Assembly: GCA_025774845.1 (NCBI GenBank)
Contig: JALGZP010000009.1
Coordinates: 1-46,802, forward strand
Direction of reading: 5' to 3'
DNA: 46,802 nt
From: a bacterium
GTDB lineage: Bacteria; Arandabacterota; Arandabacteria; Arandabacterales; Arandabacteraceae
Shown here: positions 44,836 to 46,802 of the stretch, piece after piece
How positions within the stretch are numbered: the first letter of the stretch is position 1
Layout: every line of letters begins with the position of its first letter
Translations under genes and position numbers: made by a program
The notes under the pieces: generated by a model
Databases searched by the model: none
What the model saw: the letters and a program-made list of their open reading frames with translations, nothing else
What the model was told of the DNA's origin: nothing

Positions 44836-44901
44836 TTAGATGAGGTACTTACCTAGCAGAAAGATAGCAACAATCGCAATGATAACGACAAGAATGTTCA
44901 T
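44836..44901 (-). CDS. Possible 21-residue membrane peptide
   Basis: ATG 44901 is preceded by a GAGGG ribosome site about nine nt away and opens a 21-codon frame ending in TAA. After Met-Asn the peptide is almost all Ile/Val/Leu/Ala, followed by GKYLI, which fits one membrane helix with a basic C-terminal side. A TATAAA box lies about 30 nt upstream on the minus strand. Such peptides often escape annotation; some act as regulators of larger membrane proteins. It could also be a chance frame. Confidence 0.4.
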   Translation of the reverse strand: MNILVVIIAIVAIFLLGKYLI

Positions 44902-45105
44902 AGTGTGGCCCTCGCAATTTGCACCATTTATAGTCGGCACGCTTAACGCCGAGATTAGATAAAACTGCACTGTTGCAGTATGCTTTGAGAGACTCTCTTG
45001 CGGGATAGACCCACGAGCGGACGGTTTTTCCGAAGCCGGCCAATGATGTGGTACATCTGACCTGTCGGCAATCTCAAACTAACCGGAACCTGCGCCGATA
45101 GAATT

Positions 45106-45114
45106 TGGTATAAT
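45106..45114 (+). promoter_or_regulatory. Extended -10 promoter of the FlgD-domain gene
   Basis: TGGTATAAT combines a perfect TATAAT with the TG extension. The -35 region is poor. Start of transcription would be near 45121, 35 nt before GTG 45156. Confidence 0.55.
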
Positions 45115-45155
45115 TCAGTGTAGGTGGTGCTAAGTGTCCGGGAGGGCAACAGCCG

Positions 45156-46001
45156 GTGACCTTTCATATTCCGAGATCGCATGGATTCAGTATGGCGACC
45201 TCAGCAATCCCTGTGATCCTTTTGGTTCTGGTTTGCGGCACGGGTCCGATTGCGCTTGCCGATTCGGACTCCTCGGGAGTACGCGGGCCGATTGTCGTCA
45301 CTGTGGATATCCGGCCGGGTCTTTGCCCGAATCACCTCAGACTTGAAAGCAACCTTACGATTCCGATCGCGATTCTTGGTTCAATGGACTTCGATGCTGC
45401 AAGTATAGATCCTGCAACGATACGACTTACCCGGCAAGGCGTGGAGGAGCAAGTAGAGCCCGAGAGCTGGGTTCGTGAGGACGTCGGAACGCCACTCGTA
45501 GGCGGGCTCTGCGCATGTCATAAGTTGCGCGGAGACGGGGTCGACGATCTTGAGCTGAGTTTCGCTATCGATGAAGTCGCCACGACGCTCGGGCTTGACC
45601 GCAATATAGGTGAAGCTGTTCCACTCACTTTGTACGGGAATCTCCTGACCGGTGAGATCATTGCCGGGGTGGACTGTGCCGTGATGATAAGCGGGCTGTG
45701 GGATAGCGAGGAGCTGGGAGATGAGATCGGGATGCTCGCGTGCCCGGAAGAGGGTGCCGATCTGGAGCAGTTCGAATTCGCATACTACACCAATGTCAGT
45801 GACCGGGTTACCTTCGCGATCTACGATCTCCAGGGCCGGGTGGTAGCTAAGCTCGCGGACATGGACATGGCTCCCGGGATTTACCATGCGATATGGGACG
45901 GAACCGGTATCGGCCGTCAGAAGGTGCCGGCCGGGACCTATTTCGCCAGAGTCAGCAATAGCTGGGCCAGCGAAACAAGGAAGATCGCAGTACTGCAATG
46001 A
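45156..46001 (+). CDS. Secreted protein with FlgD-type C-terminal domain
   Basis: I chose GTG 45156 for its GGGAGGG site; ATG 45192 would give a tighter signal peptide but has no ribosome site. The 281-residue protein has a signal peptide ending near ALA (about residue 35). It then has the VDIRPGLCPNHLRLESN...PIAILGSMDFDAASIDPATIRL block, known from many secreted bacterial and archaeal proteins. The C-terminus (FAIYDLQGRVVAKLAD...VPAGTYFARVSN) is a FlgD/Por-like Ig domain, as on the GH57 protein. It is probably a surface or exported protein of unknown role. Its stop overlaps the DUF547 start by four bases. Confidence 0.82.
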   Translation: MTFHIPRSHGFSMATSAIPVILLVLVCGTGPIALADSDSSGVRGPIVVTVDIRPGLCPNHLRLESNLTIPIAILGSMDFDAASIDPATIRLTRQGVEEQVEPESWVREDVGTPLVGGLCACHKLRGDGVDDLELSFAIDEVATTLGLDRNIGEAVPLTLYGNLLTGEIIAGVDCAVMISGLWDSEELGDEIGMLACPEEGADLEQFEFAYYTNVSDRVTFAIYDLQGRVVAKLADMDMAPGIYHAIWDGTGIGRQKVPAGTYFARVSNSWASETRKIAVLQ

Positions 46002-46802
46002 TACCTCCCGTTGAAGCCTTACCCTACGCGGAACTCAAGATCTATGGTGTCAGAGCGATTGCCGTCGGCTTGGGAAGCATCCTGCTTCTTAGCATCACAG
46101 GCTCCACGCCGGTTCATTCCCGTCCGGTTGACAGTGCGATCTACGAAGAGATCCTGTCCGGGCGTGTACTGGAGGGTCGGGTCGACTACCGGAGTATCAA
46201 GCGAGATAGCACCAGTCTGATCTCCTATCTGGAAGCTCTGAGTGACGGCAGTTCAGTTTACTACGATACGTGGAGCAGAGATGAGCAGATAGCTTTCTGG
46301 CTGAATGCGTATAACGCGATCACGATCTACGCGATAATCAGCAGCTACCCGATCGACTATGGTGGATGGCTGTCCCGGGTGAGGTTTCCGAAGAACAGCA
46401 TCAGGCAGATCAAGGACGTTTGGAGCAGGGAGTACTACGAGCTCGCGGGGAAACCCCGCAGTCTTGACGAGATAGAACACGAGATCCTTCGCAGGGAATT
46501 CGGTGATCCCAGGGTCCACTTCGCCCTCGTATGCGCTTCAGGGGGTTGCCCTCTGCTCTCGGATGAACCCTATGCCGGTGACAGCCTCAATGCACAGATT
46601 GAGCGGGACGCGCACAGGTTCATCAACAACCGGGACAAGGTCTACATAGATAAAAGAGACAACACCCTCTATGTGTCCTCAATCTTCGAATGGTATGCAG
46701 AGGACTTTGAGAGTACTTCTGAGGCGGGCTGGCTCAACGAATATGACGATGATGACCGGGGCTTCCTGGAGTTCATAGCCCGCTACATAGACGATGAAAG
46801 CC
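45998..46802 (+). CDS. DUF547 protein, C-terminus cut by window edge
   Basis: The frame opens at ATG 45998 (overlapping the previous TGA) and reaches the window end after 268 codons. It has one N-terminal membrane or signal segment (about 20-38). The DUF547 pattern follows: AFWLNAYNAITIYAI, RSLDEIEHEILRREFGDPRVHFALVC and ASGGCPLLSDEPYAGDSLNAQIERD. DUF547 resembles transglutaminase-like folds with a conserved Cys (the GGC here), but its function is unknown. It is coupled to the FlgD-domain gene. Confidence 0.88.
   Translation, partial: MIPPVEALPYAELKIYGVRAIAVGLGSILLLSITGSTPVHSRPVDSAIYEEILSGRVLEGRVDYRSIKRDSTSLISYLEALSDGSSVYYDTWSRDEQIAFWLNAYNAITIYAIISSYPIDYGGWLSRVRFPKNSIRQIKDVWSREYYELAGKPRSLDEIEHEILRREFGDPRVHFALVCASGGCPLLSDEPYAGDSLNAQIERDAHRFINNRDKVYIDKRDNTLYVSSIFEWYAEDFESTSEAGWLNEYDDDDRGFLEFIARYIDDES

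Larger units (their letters stand above)
44716..45155. other. 440-nt spacer with little coding
   Basis: Between the lipoprotein and the FlgD-domain gene lie the 21-codon reading frame at 44836-44901, an ACTGC-N6-GCAGT small palindrome near 44965-44980, and the extended -10 promoter at 45106-45114. I see no other gene, RNA or repeat here. Confidence 0.5.

Overview
The window looks like a chromosomal piece of an anaerobic, Gram-negative-type bacterium of the FCB superphylum or a neighbouring candidate phylum. Three things point there. Secreted proteins carry FlgD/Por-type C-terminal domains (584-3409 and 45156-46001). There are many lipoproteins. There is also a near-complete set of oxygen- and nitric-oxide-defence enzymes of strict anaerobes. 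This placement is inference; there is no rRNA, tRNA, phage, insertion sequence or CRISPR array here. Genes sit on both strands in short operons with clear Shine-Dalgarno sequences.

Layout. 1-6936: a partial lipoprotein and a secreted GH57 glycosidase (minus), divergent from a Ser/Thr kinase with TPRs, then a cupredoxin-like protein. 7124-9812: EF-G and a streptothricin-acetyltransferase-like GNAT. 10013-13352: a methylthiotransferase-like radical SAM protein, an MscS channel and a TPR lipoprotein. 13707-16154: an SppA-like S49 peptidase fused to a beta-strand-rich N-terminal domain, behind a sigma-54-type promoter. 16307-21276: alcohol dehydrogenase, GH97, GH53 and a convergent SUMF1-like protein. 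21573-25209: a DUF1579-like protein, an S9 peptidase and a dihydroorotate-dehydrogenase-like protein. 25306-28509 (minus): an ECF sigma factor, its probable anti-sigma factor, a Spy/CpxP-like protein, a protein made of three 58-residue repeats, and a lipoprotein.

28667-40023 is the most interesting part. It starts with a regulator that fuses an arsenate-reductase/low-molecular-weight-phosphatase domain to a cysteine-containing PAS domain, a sigma-54 AAA+ domain and a Fis-type helix-turn-helix. Next come a small protein, a Cys-rich YHS protein, a thioredoxin-domain protein, flavodiiron protein, rubrerythrin, desulfoferrodoxin, a flavin reductase-rubredoxin fusion, hybrid cluster protein, a ferredoxin and a cupin. 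Two sigma-54 promoters in this array (30589 and 37038) share a core, and both are preceded by TGTCTCA...TGAGACA dyads whose right half-site lies 88 or 89 nt from the promoter GG. I infer that the fusion protein senses thiol, arsenate or nitrosative/oxidative stress and switches on the whole array.

The ECF operon has a second readable circuit. The sigma gene and the triple-repeat gene have the same promoter pattern, GGAATA-N17-GTCTAA, which implies autoregulation and a direct target. 40064-43687 (minus) is an Rrf2 regulator-cysK-AIR-synthase-like-nitronate-monooxygenase-like operon behind a consensus sigma-70 promoter with an overlapping dyad. 43855-46802 holds a paralogue of the 25306-26166 lipoprotein, a possible 21-residue membrane peptide, a secreted FlgD-domain protein and a truncated DUF547 protein. 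Two copies of a GGGGTCAGAGCT inverted repeat (16165 and 36828) form a small dispersed repeat family.
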